Assembly: GCA_947095535.1 (NCBI GenBank)
Contig: OX352773.1
Location: forward strand, 73,240,591 to 73,304,590
DNA length: 64,000 bases
Direction: 5' to 3'
DNA from: Poecilobothrus nobilitatus
Taxonomy: Eukaryota; Arthropoda; Insecta; Diptera; Dolichopodidae
The notes under the pieces were generated by a model. It was not told the origin of the DNA. It did no database searches and worked only from the letters and a program-made list of their open reading frames with translations. The translations under genes and the position numbers were made by a program. Below, in pieces: positions 35,490-48,418 of the stretch. Numbering within the stretch: position 1 is the first letter of the stretch; each line of letters opens with the position of its first letter.

Positions 35490-36150
35490 TACGAACAACT
35501 CAATTAGCATCACAATTGAAGATATACAGATAGAAAATGTAAAAAGCTTTAACTACCTTTGAAGCATAAAAACAAAAAATTGGAATATAAGCAAAGACAT
35601 AACAAACGGAATAAATCTGGCAATAGTAGCTTTCGGCATAATATGGAAAATATGGAAATTTACACAAATAACCAGGATAACAAAAATCAAAATATTCGAC
35701 TCCTTCGTGAAATCAGAAGTAAATTATTCTATATAGCAGCCAAACTCGGTTAATAAACGAACACTGCATATAAAAAAGCTTCAATTTTTCATCAACAGAT
35801 GTCTTTACATTATATTCAAGATATTTTGGCCACAAAGAATAAAAAATAAAAAATTGTAACGAGTAACACAGTAAGAATCTATTCGCATACAAATAAGAAA
35901 AAAGAAGTGAATAGGACACATACTGAGAAGAGACGTCATTACTAAACGGGAATTAGAGTGGAACTCTCAATGAAAAAGAAAAATAAGCCGATCCAAAAGT
36001 ACATGAAGAAGAAAAATTGGGAAATAAATAAAAACATAAGAAAAAACATAGATAGAAGTCAAATGAACAGATTAAAATAGAAAAAGATGGTACGGCTTTG
36101 TCGAAGCCCAATGCTTCCAAAGGGAGTAGATAAGGAAAAAAATTAAATTT
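35490..36150 (+). pseudogene. LINE reverse transcriptase, C-terminal remnant
   Basis: Scattered frames give the conserved region after the RT palm of an endonuclease-RT LINE. In order: ITIEDIQIENVKSFNYL, DITNGINLAIVAFG, a WKFTQITRITKIKIFDSFVK block, then FINRCLYIIFKIFWPQRI, RKKKIGHILRRDVITKRELE-like text (with stops) and a final AQCFQRE before TAG. Intact relatives read 'FINRCLR.ILKIFWP' and 'WIGHTLRR'. Multiple stops and frameshifts show that it is dead. After the last codons there is only a very short A-rich tail, as in the copy ending at 56245, so both are 3' ends of one family. Confidence 0.65.
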
Positions 36151-36159
36151 TTCTCTAAG

Positions 36160-37830
36160 TGCCAATCGAAACCAACAAACATTTGAAAAGCGCTTATAAC
36201 GGAAGTTTTTAAATATCAATAGTAAGTTCAGTTAGGATGTAAATATCTCATTGAATATACAAATAGTTTTTATTTATTTATGGTGTTATAACTCACTATG
36301 GTGAGACAAAATCCCATAATGGTCTTATGACCTATGGGGCTATATTTTTTCTGTCATCTATTTTCGTCATCTATTTTTTTTCTGTTCTTATAAGATTTTT
36401 TTTTAATTTCAGACTATCATTTTCGAATCATAAACGGTGCCAATTAAAATTATATTAGACATACACACTTTGTACCTTTCACTTTATATTTTAACGTGAC
36501 CAAAAACAATTTTTTCTTGTATAGATGTACTTGAAGGGTTTATTTAAATATAATTTTTTTTTTTAAGTTATAGGGCAGATGGCTAAATTAAAGTTTTCAA
36601 TTTTCAGTACTATTGACAAAAATTAATTTAATCAAACATTTAAAAATTTGGTATAATTAAAAGTTTTTCCATTTTATTTTATTTTTATTTTTGATGAAAT
36701 AATTTTCATAACAGGGCAAGACAACAATTTGTTCAGTTCGATATATATTTTAAATGTAAACTTAATATAGTTCTACAATAACAACTTTTTTTTTCTCTGT
36801 CCTCATTAAGATTTCACACAATTTTAAATATTAATTTTAGTAATAATATGTTAACATTTAACTTTATTTAATTAAAAGTTTTTTGATCTGATATTAATAT
36901 TAAGTTTAATGCGCCTTTTTTCAAAATTTTTTATAATAAATTGTTTATATGTGTATATTATTTCTTAAGTTAATGTTACTTCATATTATAATATGCAGTT
37001 TTTTTTTTTGTTTGAAATTTAAAATACACATAAAATACATACATAATAACTTCTTGTTTAATGTAACACATAAACTTACTTGTTTAAAAGGTATATAAAA
37101 GAAAAGCAAATAAAAAAAACAGCTACGGAAAGGAAAAGATTTTTAAACGTTTTTTTGTTGTGTTTGTTTGTTTGTTTTAGCATGTTATTTACTGGTATAC
37201 CTGACAAAAAATTAATATTTTCTAGGAAATTACCAAATTGTGAATGACATCCAAGAGTTAAAGTTTTTCATAATAATTTCATAATTAATGAAATTAGGAA
37301 AATAATAAATGTTTACCCACCGCAGATAGCTAGTATGATTTTTTTTTTTGTTTTAAGAGTTCGAAAAAATTAAATAAAATGATAATAAATTGTAAAAAAA
37401 AAAAAATTAAAAAAAAACATTAATGATCAAATTGACAAAGAGAAAATTTCAGTTATAAGTTAAACAAGTATAAAATACGAGTATATATAAGGGTAGCGTA
37501 CCAAAATCTTAAAATCAAAATCAGAAAGTTAAAAAAGCCCCAACATTTTGTAAAATTCCATGTTAAAAAATCTAAAATTACAAAATCCTAAAACAATCAA
37601 AACCCCAAAATTAAAAATCAACAAAAATTCCCCTTCAATAGTTTGATTACCGAGCATTTGGAAAGTTAACTCATCACTATTAGAAGATTACTTTTTGATT
37701 CAAAATCACTCTAGCCAAAATTGCTTCCACTCAAAGTTTTCCAACGTAAAACGAAGAATGCAACAGATGCCCACCCATACACTGTCGTACTGTCAAGATG
37801 GCGTAAATTCGGGAAACGAATTCCGATTCC
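36160..37830. other. AT-rich non-coding DNA
   Basis: No supported gene. TCATCTATTTT is duplicated near 36355-36377. Confidence 0.5.
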
Positions 37831-37833
37831 GAA

Positions 37834-37866
37834 AGCAGATTTCATAAACGAATTATGAAATCTGCT
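37834..37866. repeat. Perfect 13-bp hairpin
   Basis: AGCAGATTTCATA and TATGAAATCTGCT are exact inverted copies around a 7-base loop AACGAAT. It sits just before a family B copy and inside a GC-richer patch (37740-37870), so it may be the 5' part of that insertion. Confidence 0.8.
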
Positions 37867-37879
37867 CATCTGTTGCCAA

Positions 37880-38209
37880 AAGTTTGTAATTCATTTGTGT
37901 ACGATATAATGCAATTCAAAGAGAAGATTAACATCCTTCTTCTAAATAATTATCCAAATTTTCCCTTCATCCTCCATAACACCAATTTCCCCAGTAATCC
38001 TTCCCTTTAATCCCCAGTAATCCTTTCTCCAGTAATCCTTTTCTCCAAAATTGGCTGTACATTATATTATTATGTATTAAAGAACATATCCTAAAATTTG
38101 GTTTTAAAAGTGGTGGTTTTGGTTGGTTAGAGTCCAACACTACCCAGAGGAACCTCGTGCAGTTTGAGTGACTTTTGATGTTTTCCACCGTCCCTAGACA
38201 AAAAAAAAA
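37880..38209 (+). mobile_element. Family B repeat
   Basis: The 5' module (GTACGATATAATGCAATTCA, TTCTTCTAAATAATTATCC) matches 28225-28280. The core is TTTTAAAAGTGGTGGTTTTG ... GTTAGAGTCCAACACTACCC ... GAGGAACCTCGTGCAGTTTG ... TTTTCCACCGTCCCT, then an A tail. A short extra repeat, CCAGTAATCCTT, occurs three times at about 37991-38041. Nearest relative is the copy at 41600-41890. Confidence 0.65.
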
Positions 38210-38900
38210 CACTCTATTCGGTTTTTTCCGAACTAAATTTTTTAGCAAAAATAGTTCCTTATTGTAAGTTTGCACTAAAAATAATTCTTATGAAATGAAA
38301 AATGAATCTTTTTTCCATATAAAAGTTGTGGTAATCGTACCTGAGATTTTATGATGATCTGAATTAAAAAATGTGTTATCTATTTCAGTGTTTATTAACA
38401 ACTGCCTCATATACTTAACCAATAATATGATTATAATATGTGACTACAATTGTCAATGTAAATGAAATATAAACATAATTATAATAGCGTCGCCATATTC
38501 AAAATACTACATGTTAACATATAATGGTACACAAGTAATTAGCGAACAAAATACATTTCTAATATTTTAATCTGTGCAGGATGAATATTCCATTCAATCT
38601 TAAAATTAATTTAGTTCACAGATAGAAAATAGATCTTTTTGTTTTTGTGGTTTAATTTGTGAATTCTTGAAAATTCATTTTTAAAATTTTGGGATTTTGT
38701 AATTTGGCATTTTTAAATTGGGATTAAGTACCCATAACTCACATAAAAGATATGTACTTACATAAAAGTTATTTAATTTTTGTTGAATAAAATTTCCACA
38801 GAAACAAAAAAAAAACAAAAAGTACGAAATATTCGTATTTTTCTGGAAAAATTAAAACTTTTATAATCGAACGTTCCACTAACAATACATATTTGCATTT
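38210..38900. other. AT-rich non-coding DNA
   Basis: Nothing supported. Confidence 0.5.
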
Positions 38901-38901
38901 T

Positions 38902-41225
38902 TATACCCGTACGATAAGGATCTGGTATATTAAAATTGCTCCTCCGTTTGTAACACCACGAAATAAGCTAGCTAGATATACCTTCAAAGGTATGAATCGG
39001 ATCACAATCAAATTCTAAGTCGATTAAGCTTTGTCCGTCCGTCCGTCTGTCCGTCAGCAAGATAACTCAAAAACTAAGAAAGCTAGAGTCTTGAAATTAA
39101 CGAGTCTTGAAAATATTCTTACAACAATTTGTAGGTTCCCTATTTTTTTTTGTTGAGATCCGAACACCTAACTTTTAGATCCCCACATTTTTTTTGAAAT
39201 ATAGACATGAAATTTTAACTGCTGATAGATATCATAAAAATATTAATTTTATTATTAACAACTTTTTTCAGTAGCCCCTCAAACTTTGAAAAGGCCCTAT
39301 TTTTAAATGCATATGTCTCATGTTCTGCTTAAGATTTTTTCAATCAGAAGATATATCTCAGGCTCTGCGCAGTACTTTTACAATCACACTCAAAAACACT
39401 AGAAGACCGGAAATTTTCTTGGCCCTATAAAACAATATCAAGATTATGCAATATTTTCTAATCTACTATTTAAATTTACTGTTATGTTAAAACCAAATTG
39501 TGCATGATATTTCTTTTTTCATAACTCCGGCACGCTTTGAGATAGGAACCTGAAATTTTGAGACAAGAAAGATTTTTTAGAATTAGAAAATTTGACAATT
39601 TTTTAGTAGCACAATCTTTTTTAAGAGTTATTACACCTAAAAAATTGAAAATTTGCTATTTTTAGACACCTGTAACTTAATATTACAGGTCAACATTTTT
39701 TTTCGGAAAGACATGAAAATGAAAGGTTCAATAATATATTTTTACGTGTGTTAACGGGTTTTCTTAGTTATATAGGGTTCCGGATTACAGCCCCTGAAAA
39801 TTCTATAAAAGTCCTATTTACACATTTTTTCTTATTTACATGAAATTTTAAAATTTTTGAAAAAATTTGTTTTACCGGTAAAGCAAATTTGTCAATTCTA
39901 TTACCGGCATTAAATCTAGCTATATTTTCACAATTTTTAACAATATTTTTAACAAAATACTTTACAGATTTACTTAAAAATATCTTTAAAATTAAAATTT
40001 AACTTAAATTGACTTGAAATTCCCCTCAATAATAAAAATAAACGCTTAACAAATAATTTTTAGCACATTTCCAAAAATTTTTTGAAAAAATGTGCTTATT
40101 AGTTTCACTTTGTCCGTCCGTCTGTTTACAAAACTTCTACACCGTTAAAGATAGAGAAAAAATATTTTAATTATGGGTAGGTCTCATAAAAAAAATAATT
40201 TTGTGGAACAACTTTTTCAAACTTTGAAAAACCCTATTTTTAAATGCATATATCTTATGTTCTGCTTAAGATTTTTTCAATCTGGAAACGTCATTCGACA
40301 GGTATTTTTTTTTAACTTTGTAAATTAATATCAAAATTATACAATTTTTTTAAATTTAGTATTTAAATTTACCGTTATGTGAAAACCAAATTTTGCATGA
40401 TTTTTCTACTTTCATAACTCCGGCACGCTTTTAGATAGAGGCTTGAAATTTTGAGGCAAGAAATAACTTTTAGAATTAGTATAAGTTTGCTCAGAAAATT
40501 TTTTTGGACCACCTGTTTATGAGTTATTAGGGCTTAAAAATTGAAAATTTACTATTTTTAAACACCTGTAACTTAGGAACCTGTACACATTTTACTTCTG
40601 CAATATATAAAACTTAAAGCTACAGTAATATATTTTTACGTGTGTTAAAGTTTTTTTTTAGTTGTAAAGGGTTCCAAAGTTGCAGCTCTTCAAAATTGCG
40701 GAAAAGCCCCATTTTCAAATGTATATATCTCAGGCTCTATGTAATAGTTTTGCAATCTAAAATCGCCAGAAGATCGAAAATTTTATTGTATAAAACAATA
40801 TCAAAATTATGTAATATTTTGTAATTTACGATTTAAATTTACCGTTATGTAAAAACCACCTTTTTCATGAAATTTCTTTTTTCATAACTCCGGCACGCCT
40901 TTAGAATCTGAAATTTTGAGACAAGAAAGAACTTTTAGAATTAGCATAAGTTTTCTCAGAAAATTTTTTGGTAGCACCCCCTCTTTAAGAGTTATTTCGC
41001 CTCAAAAATTGAAAATTTGCTATTTTTAGACACCTGAAACTTAGGCATCTGTAAAAATTTTTCTTCGGCAAGACATGAAAATTAAAGGTTCAATAATATA
41101 TTTTTACGTGTGTTAACGGCTTTTCTTAGTTATATAGGATTCCGGATTTACGGCGCCTCAAAATTTCAAAAATGTCCTATTTTCACTTTTTTTCTTATTA
41201 CATGAAATTTTCAAATTTTTGTGCA
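38902..41225. mobile_element. Composite repeat with three to four about 470-bp units
   Basis: It opens TATACCCGTACGATAAGG and carries GTCCGTCCGTCCGTCTGTCC at about 39031-39050, a head related in style to the 4147-5275 element. CATAACTCCGGCACGC then occurs at 39520, 40413 and 40883, and TTTTTACGTGTGTTAA at about 39740, 40634 and 41102. The units are thus 470 bp apart, with about 420 extra bp between the first and second. That extra piece holds its own GTCCGTCCGTCTG (about 40110). A common tail, CCTATTT..CACATTTTTTCT / CCTATTTTCACTTTTTTTCT, follows the first unit (about 39820) and the last (about 41180). No coding frame; the right boundary is unresolved. Confidence 0.7.
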
Positions 41226-41599
41226 AGTCACAATTCTAAACAGTTTGTATTGAGTTTTGGAAATGTGCGCTTTTAAAAATCGTTGGTTTACATTCTATCT
41301 TGTTTATTATTAAATCACCTTAAAAAATATCAAATACTGGCGCCAAAATTAACACATAGAATAACAAAATTTAAAAACTTAAGTTGCTACGTTGTACATG
41401 CATAGGCGTTTCTTATTTTCAATAATTTTATGCTATACTATGACGGTGATAGCATATGTAACGGTAATACCTTGCTTTACCTTATTGTACAACTGAATTA
41501 AGTTGAAAAATATTTTGAAATTGTATTGAAATATATGAGCTTTGCAATAAAAAATCGGCAATCGGCTTTTATTGCTATTGACTATTATTCCCTGTATTG
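41226..41599. other. AT-rich non-coding DNA
   Basis: Nothing supported; may include the unresolved right end of the composite repeat. Confidence 0.4.
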
Positions 41600-41890
41600 A
41601 CTACCAATTTAATCTAACTTTTAACTTTCTTCTAATTTTTTAATTCTCTAAATTTCCCCCTTCATCCTGCATAAATCTTATTATTCCAAACCTAACTTTC
41701 ATATTAATCCTTTCCATATTCTTATCCCCAAAACCAAACTTATGTTATGTTTTAAAGACCCCATCATAAAGTTTGTTTTTGGAGTGGTTTTCGTCGTTTG
41801 TTTAAGTGCAACACTACTCAGAGGAACTTCGTGCAGTTCCTTTGGGTGACTTTTAATGATTTTCCACCGTCCATCTTAAAAAAAAAAAAC
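41600..41890 (+). mobile_element. Family B repeat
   Basis: C/T-rich 5' module with CTTTCTTCTAATTTTTTAAT and CCCCCTTCATCCTGCATAA, then GTTTTTGGAGTGGTTTTCGT, GCAACACTACTCAGAGGAAC, TTCGTGCAGTTCC and GATTTTCCACCGTCCATCTT with a 12-A tail. It ends about 35 bp before a SINE-A insertion. Confidence 0.65.
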
Positions 41891-41925
41891 GAAACCATAT
41901 CCTCTAATTTTTTCCTCTAAAATTA

Positions 41926-42117
41926 ATTTTTTTTTGCATTTTATAGCCCTACCAGAACAATATGAGAAGGAATTTGTACATACTTTCTTTTCCATGTCTA
42001 ACTCCAAATATCGTAAGAGGAAATTATTCTTACGACTTTTGTTATATTCGAATTCGCACTACCTCGGTGTTTACGGCGTATTTTATACGCTCTTAATCAT
42101 TAGTCCACCGAGCCCCC
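41926..42117 (-). mobile_element. SINE-A copy 5, diverged body
   Basis: The head is clear on the minus strand: GGGCTCGGTGGACTAATGAT, then GCGTATAAAATACGC and CACCGAGGTAGTGCGAATTC (box B decayed). The TCGTAAG stem is present; the 3' body is more diverged than in other copies and ends in a short A run. CTAAAATTA at 41917-41925 and 42118-42126 is the target duplication. Confidence 0.7.
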
Positions 42118-42126
42118 TAAAATTAT

Positions 42127-42874
42127 TAATTAATATCAAAACTTGATTTTGTTTACAATTTTGTTTACAAACTTTTTAAAATATTTTTTTCTTTTTTTTT
42201 TGTACTTACGACAGAAGTTATGGACGAAAAAAGTCGTCAAAACTCATCCATAGAAATTCACGTGATTCTTCCTCATTATATAGCACTTTAACTAACCACA
42301 ACCACCTCCTTGTAAATCAAAGGGGGTGTGAATTTTAATACAAATGAACAATTTGATTTATGGGATAAAAATTTGGAAAAGAGAATAAAAAAAAAAGCTT
42401 TATAAAAGTTCAGGATGAAGATAGAAGATTCAATTTTAAACTTTACTAAATCGAACACAATATATGAGTGATCAACTTTGGTTACCACATTTAATGACAT
42501 CTTACCCCACATATTTTAATTTTATAAATTAATTTTGAAATTTTGTATCTTGTAATTAATATTTTTAACTAAATTAATCTAAAAAAAGTCCTTATATTCT
42601 GAATAAAAAATTTTCAATGACTACAACTTTTATGAAAATGTTCATTAAAATTAATATACAATTATTTTACTTTATTTCAAAAATTATACAGATTTCCATT
42701 TTAAATTTTTATATCATAAATAATTAAAAAAAAAACAAAAACAAAAACAAATATTTTTGTTTATTTTATTAAATTTTTTATTTTTATCTTCAAAGTTCAC
42801 TTATAAAAATTTTTAATTCGAAAATCAAATAAAAATTTAAACAAAAGCTGTATGTTACATAATATCTATTTTTG

Positions 42875-42905
<31 letters not shown>

Positions 42906-43940
42906 AGATTGACTTTAGGTTTATAATAATTTGACTTTGATCTTTTTCTATTTATCATTTTTTTAACGATTAAAATAAAATTCAGTGTTAATCACAAACT
43001 TAATAAAAAACCAAGAAAACAAAAAAAAAAAAATTGAAAATTAAAGATATAAAAATAAAAAAACAAAAAAAAAAAGTATTTAGAACAATGAAAAACAATT
43101 AAAACATTATTATATTTAAATATATTATATTGCGCAATAATTTTTATTTTTAAATTTTAAATTTTATTGTTGATTTTTGTTTTGTTTTTATTTTATATTT
43201 TTTTTTTATTTTTATGTATATTAAAAGTCATACTAAAAATACATTAATTGTTATATTCGTCAGTAACCAAAAATCAGATCAGATCAAATTTATTCTAACT
43301 AACATTAATATTTTTTTTTTTATTTTCATTTTTAATAAAAAAAAAATTTATTACAAAAATTTATTTTTTATGCGTTTTTTTTTTGTTTTTCTGTATTCGG
43401 TCGGGGTCATAAAACTAAATAAAAATTAAAACACAATAATAATAATAATTTTCTACGATTATTTTATTTTAAAGTATAAAATAACAGGATTTTGATTTTG
43501 AAATGTTATCTATTATATTTTTTTTCATACATACTTCCCGTATTTCAAATTCTATTTCTTACTACACTGTATTATTACACTGATATTAAGAAATTGTTTT
43601 TAAATGAAGTATATACAAAGAAGGATAAACATCTTAGATCTAGGTTTTCATTTTTTATATAGTGAGCGAACAAATTTTTATTAATAATAATCTGAACTAA
43701 TCGTTTTTGTACGGTAATAATCAAAATATTGTTTTCATTGTAGTTCAAATTTAAACTTGTTTAGTTCAGAAGAAAATCTGATCTTTTTTATAGAATAAAT
43801 AGATCGGTTGCTATGCAAACGTATAGTGTGGCTTGATAAATCTATATAATGGATCGTCACTCTTTATAGATATCTTCTAGGTTACTATATTTGCTCTATT
43901 GAACTAAAATCAACTATATGTCTCCCCTAAAACAATTCTA
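42127..43940. other. AT-rich non-coding DNA
   Basis: No supported gene; poly-T of about 24 at 42879-42902 and dense A/T runs to 43440. Confidence 0.55.
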
Positions 43941-43943
43941 ACG

Positions 43944-44543
43944 AATAATTAAAGTGCTTATTTCTATACATAGTAAAAATTCCTAGGTGGCGCAAAACGG
44001 TTCAAAGTATCATATTGTAGGAATTTTCCGTATGACAAAATGCTGCCAAAAGTAATTTAAAATTTTTACAAAGAAAACAAAACGCTATTTTGAAACTGAT
44101 GTTTAATAAACCACGTTGATTCTCTACAAAAAAAGGTTAGCAGGTTAGCGCATATCAATACCATTTCGAATGAGATTGAAAAATTAAATATAGCATTCCA
44201 AAATAGTTGTAGATACACAGAAAATCCGCTTATAAATGCAATTTTAGATTAGCATATAAGTTTAGTTTTAGTTTCTGTAGGTTAGTTAAAATTTTATAAA
44301 ATACATAGTCAATAATATTTTACTTGGCATTTTCCTTAAAATCAATTAAATTTCTTTTAAAAAACATGTTTGTCAGCATATGCTACATAGTTCTAAGTTA
44401 TAATAGATGTAAACATATAATTGTAAGCTCTTTAATATATAAATTGGCAAATGCAAAATTAGTAAAATTAAGGCAAATAAATAATAATAATTAAAGTGCT
44501 TCTACATAGTGAAAATTCCTAGGTGGCGCAAAACGGTTTATGG
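43944..44543. repeat. Direct repeat pair, about 55 bp, 540 bp apart
   Basis: AATAATTAAAGTGCTT, then ACATAGTRAAAATTCCTAGG and TGGCGCAAAACGGTT occur at 43944-44002 and again at 44486-44538, almost identical except for a 4-base insertion in the first. They could be the ends of an unrecognised element or a duplication. No frame of note lies between. Confidence 0.7.
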
Positions 44544-46260
44544 AAACTTGCTCGTTGTGACAATTATTAGGATATGGAACATCCTTTCATCAAATGTGTC
44601 AATAATGTTTCATTATTTAAAATTTTTAACAACTCAAAAAGAAGCTTTTTATAGGTTCGTTTATAATTTACCCGTTAATTTTCCCCTTAATACACTATTT
44701 CTCTTCCGTATTGCTTCTCAAATTTATCTAAACTTATAATAGTTTAAAAGAATCTGCTCCTTCTGTGTTTAACTAGCGTGTAGACAAAAAAAACCTTTAA
44801 TATTACCTAATAAATGAATTAAAGTTTTATTTTTAACTATCATAAATATCTTATTGTTTTGTCGTAAATTTAATTTATTATAGGAGGTTACCATTTATAG
44901 TTTTAAAAACAATTTGTTTTTAACTTATATAAATAATAATTACTTTTAATTATTTATCATTGGTTTTTTTTTTTTTTGTAATTTAATATTTATTTTGTGT
45001 GTACGTATGTATATATATGTTATAAACTTTATGTACACCTTTAAGATATTATTTAAGAAAAACTACAATAAAATTACGCAAATAAAGTTATTAAAATTAT
45101 GTAGCTATGTATAGGTAGTGTGTGTATATATGTATGATGAAATAAAACTTAATAATATAATTATATTTAAAGTAAGTTGAAGTCATGCATAAAAAAAAAT
45201 TAAATTTTGTTGACTTATAAACATTATGATTCACAAGTTCCTTATTATATCGTATTAAGTTGATTTTTTTTTTTTATTTATGATTTCATTTAACAATAAA
45301 AAAAGGTTATAATTATAATTTGATTTACATATACATAGTTAGTACAATATTTTAAAATTAATATAAAAATTATTTATTTATTTGACAAAGACTAGTTTTT
45401 TATTGTTTCAATGATTAAAATTTGATAATTTTTTAAAGGTTTTTGTTTTTTATATTAAGTCATCAATAAGTTTTAAAACAAAAAAAAAAATATTTTTTTT
45501 GAATTTTACTAGATATTTATTTTATTTAATATTTTTTAACTAATTTAATAACAATTTTAATTAATTACTATATATATTGCTTGTAACTAATAGCTAAAAA
45601 TCTCTCCGACTAAGTTAATATTTACTTTAAACTAACCTTTCTTTAGAAAGAATGGTGCTGAATTTATTTTTCTTAAAGCTAATTTGTCTTGAAATTTGCT
45701 TTAAATAATTTAAACTTTTCGAAAGTTTATGTTCTAATATTTTTTAATTATTTTAAACCAAATTAATCACATTTCTATTAATTTGCTTTGCAACTACTTT
45801 TAAACTATTTGATTATCTTATCTATAAAATTACGTTTAAAATTATAAAAATTGTACAAAATTTTCATAATATCATTGAGCCCCCTTATTTCGGAAACTAT
45901 AGAACACTGAACATTGGCCTCATACGAAATTTTTACCTATTTATTAAGACCTATGCAAGGGCATATAGCAGTGCACTGATCTGAGAAACCCGCTGTATAA
46001 CGGAGATATTGTATTTGAGATTTTTGGCCCTCACCTAAACTAAACATCTTCTTATACATTTCCGATCAAAAAATCGAAGTTTCTTCATAAGAGATGACTG
46101 ATATTAAATTAGGTCGTACCACAATAGCTTAGAATAGATTTTATAATGGTTTGATAAGGTATAATTTTTACTCTAGAGACTGTATAATTGTTGAATAGAG
46201 TAATTTTTCTGCTATAAAAAAACCTTGTTAAAATCAATTTTATGGGGTCAACCGTTAAGA
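44544..46260. other. AT-rich non-coding DNA
   Basis: No supported gene. 45880-46060 is of higher complexity (GAGCCCCCTTATTTCGGAAA, GCAGTGCACTGATCTGAGAA) and is probably an old unidentified repeat. Confidence 0.5.
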
Positions 46261-46263
46261 CAT

Positions 46264-47155
46264 GCGTTAAGACTTTTTCCTTCTCTGAAAAATCTTTCAA
46301 AAAAAGCCATGAAAGTCTTATGAATTGAAAAGAAAGAAACTTTGCTTTGTTTGGAAAATGTTGGGTGTCAAAAACATATAAACTGCATTATCTTATTAAA
46401 AAAAAGACACTTTTTTGTATGAAATTTTGCGAATTGAAAATAATAAAAAATAAAATTGGGAAAACTAGTTTTATTTGGAGTTGAAGAGATTGAAGTTAAT
46501 TTTGGATGAATAGATTGAGGAAATGAAAACGCGAGTAAATACCATTTTGTACCATGAAAGAAGATGGCTAAGAGACTTTTTGAATTTTTGGATACACAGG
46601 TAAAAACAAATTGGACTTAGAAAAAAAATTATAAGTAGTATAAAATATAATATAGGTATTTTCATATTTATGACCATGCAATAGCGTAGGTTGCTAGAAG
46701 CCCCCGTATTTTGGGAATCAGAAGTCTGACTAACATGATTTAAAAAAGGTATTCATCGATTTTGTAGTAGAATTTAAATTAGTAAACAGAAATAAAAAAT
46801 TTCGATTTTTAAGCGAAAAAACGGACCTCAAGAACTAAGGTGCCATTTTCCGGAACTTTTTTTTAATTTTTTTTTCATTTTTAGTTTCTATTACAGAATC
46901 GGAGACTAGGATTTTTAAATCAGATCGGTGTGACTTTTGGTTCCTAAGATATTGATGTTTATTATTAAAAGTCCACAGCTAAAATGCGTGGGACTTGAAA
47001 AGTCTGAAATTATGAAAAAAGTCAAACAAATAAACATTCATGATAACGAAAAATAATTACTTTTTTTTTAAAAGAAAAAGCTCTTTTCCCATGAGACTTT
47101 CATGATTGACAATTAATGACTTTTTTCTAAAAAAGAAAAAAGTCTTAACTTAAAA
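46264..47155. mobile_element. Element bounded by about 75-bp imperfect inverted repeats
   Basis: GTTAAGACTTTTTCCTTCTC, then CATGAAAGTCTTATG and GAAAAGAAAGAAACTTT at 46264-46340 answer, inverted, AAAAGAAAAAGCTCTTTTC, CATGAGACTTTCATG and AAAAAGTCTTAAC at 47071-47155. The interior has a patch of normal complexity (46680-47000) with a hairpin around AGTCCACAG/GTGGGACT and no coding frame. The ends are too decayed for a target duplication. Confidence 0.45.
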
Positions 47156-48418
47156 AAACTATTTTTTTTAAGATCTGTAAATATAGTCATTTTTGTATAT
47201 GTATGAAAATATACGGAAAAATGTATTTAATATATAGATTAGAAAAAACTTTTACAATACTGTAATAAACATAATTTTTTATTGAATAAATCTAATAGTT
47301 TCTTCTCAATTTATCGAAGAGTTTTAAATAAAAATAAAAAAAAAGTCTCAAAAATCTCAATTTAAAAATGTAAATTTTCATATTTATATAGATTTTCATT
47401 TATAAAATAATTTGAAAGAGAGAATACAATAATTAACTTTTCATTTACTTATAAAATTGGTTTTTTACCCATTATACATTTAATGCATATGTGATTTGCA
47501 TAACGCTCATTTTTTTTATTTGATTAACATTATCTTATATTACATCAATTTCTGTTCTTAAGATTGTCTTCATTCTCAATGTTATAACACTTAAAAAAAT
47601 TTCAAAGCATCACTTTTAAAAAATACTAAAATTTAATATTTAAAATTATTGTAAAATAATAATTAAAAGATACATTTAATTATAGATACGTGCAAATTAT
47701 CAAAATTTATTATTTAAATATTTGAAAAATGCAATTAATTCCATTATCATGAACGATAATAATGAACATTAATTTAATGCCCCTATAATTCTATTAAAAA
47801 TATTTATATTGCACCTTAAAGTATGCATATTTTTAATATTCTTTTGTTAATTCATACTTACCTAACATTACATTTTATTACATTAATATTTTTATTGGAA
47901 AATTTTAACAATAAGAATATTTTCACTATACAATTTTCATATTTTTCGGGAATAACACATCCTTGTTTTTACATTTTATTCAAATTTGGTGTCTGCAAAT
48001 ATTAAAATAAGATATTTTTGGAATATCTTTTTTTATACTAAAAATTTCTTTGAATATTTGTATATGGTTCAATATAAATCTTATATATATATGCTTAAAA
48101 TAGTGATATTAAAATAATAGTTTAAAATATTTTGTACGTGTTATAGACTAGCTGTTATATACATTAAATGTAATGGTAACTGTAATTTAAAAAAAAAAAA
48201 AAATACGCGTAACTATTTTTACTGTAACTGCTGTAAAATAAAAATAAAATACTTTTTAGCTAATTAACATAAAATTTAAATATATTTTTAATATTCTTAA
48301 ATTTGTTCATATATTACAATTTTATATTTTAAAAATTATATCTAAAAGTCATTAGTTGCATTTTATGGTATTTTTAATATTTTTGTTTGGTTTATTCGAT
48401 GAGATTGGATGACTTTTG
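47156..48418. other. AT-rich non-coding DNA
   Basis: Nothing supported. Confidence 0.55.

Noticed and set aside
35559..35753. 64-codon plus-strand ORF
   Set aside because: Out of frame with the LINE reading that carries the conserved blocks.
35953..36219. 88-codon minus-strand ORF
   Set aside because: Antisense shadow of the LINE 3' end.
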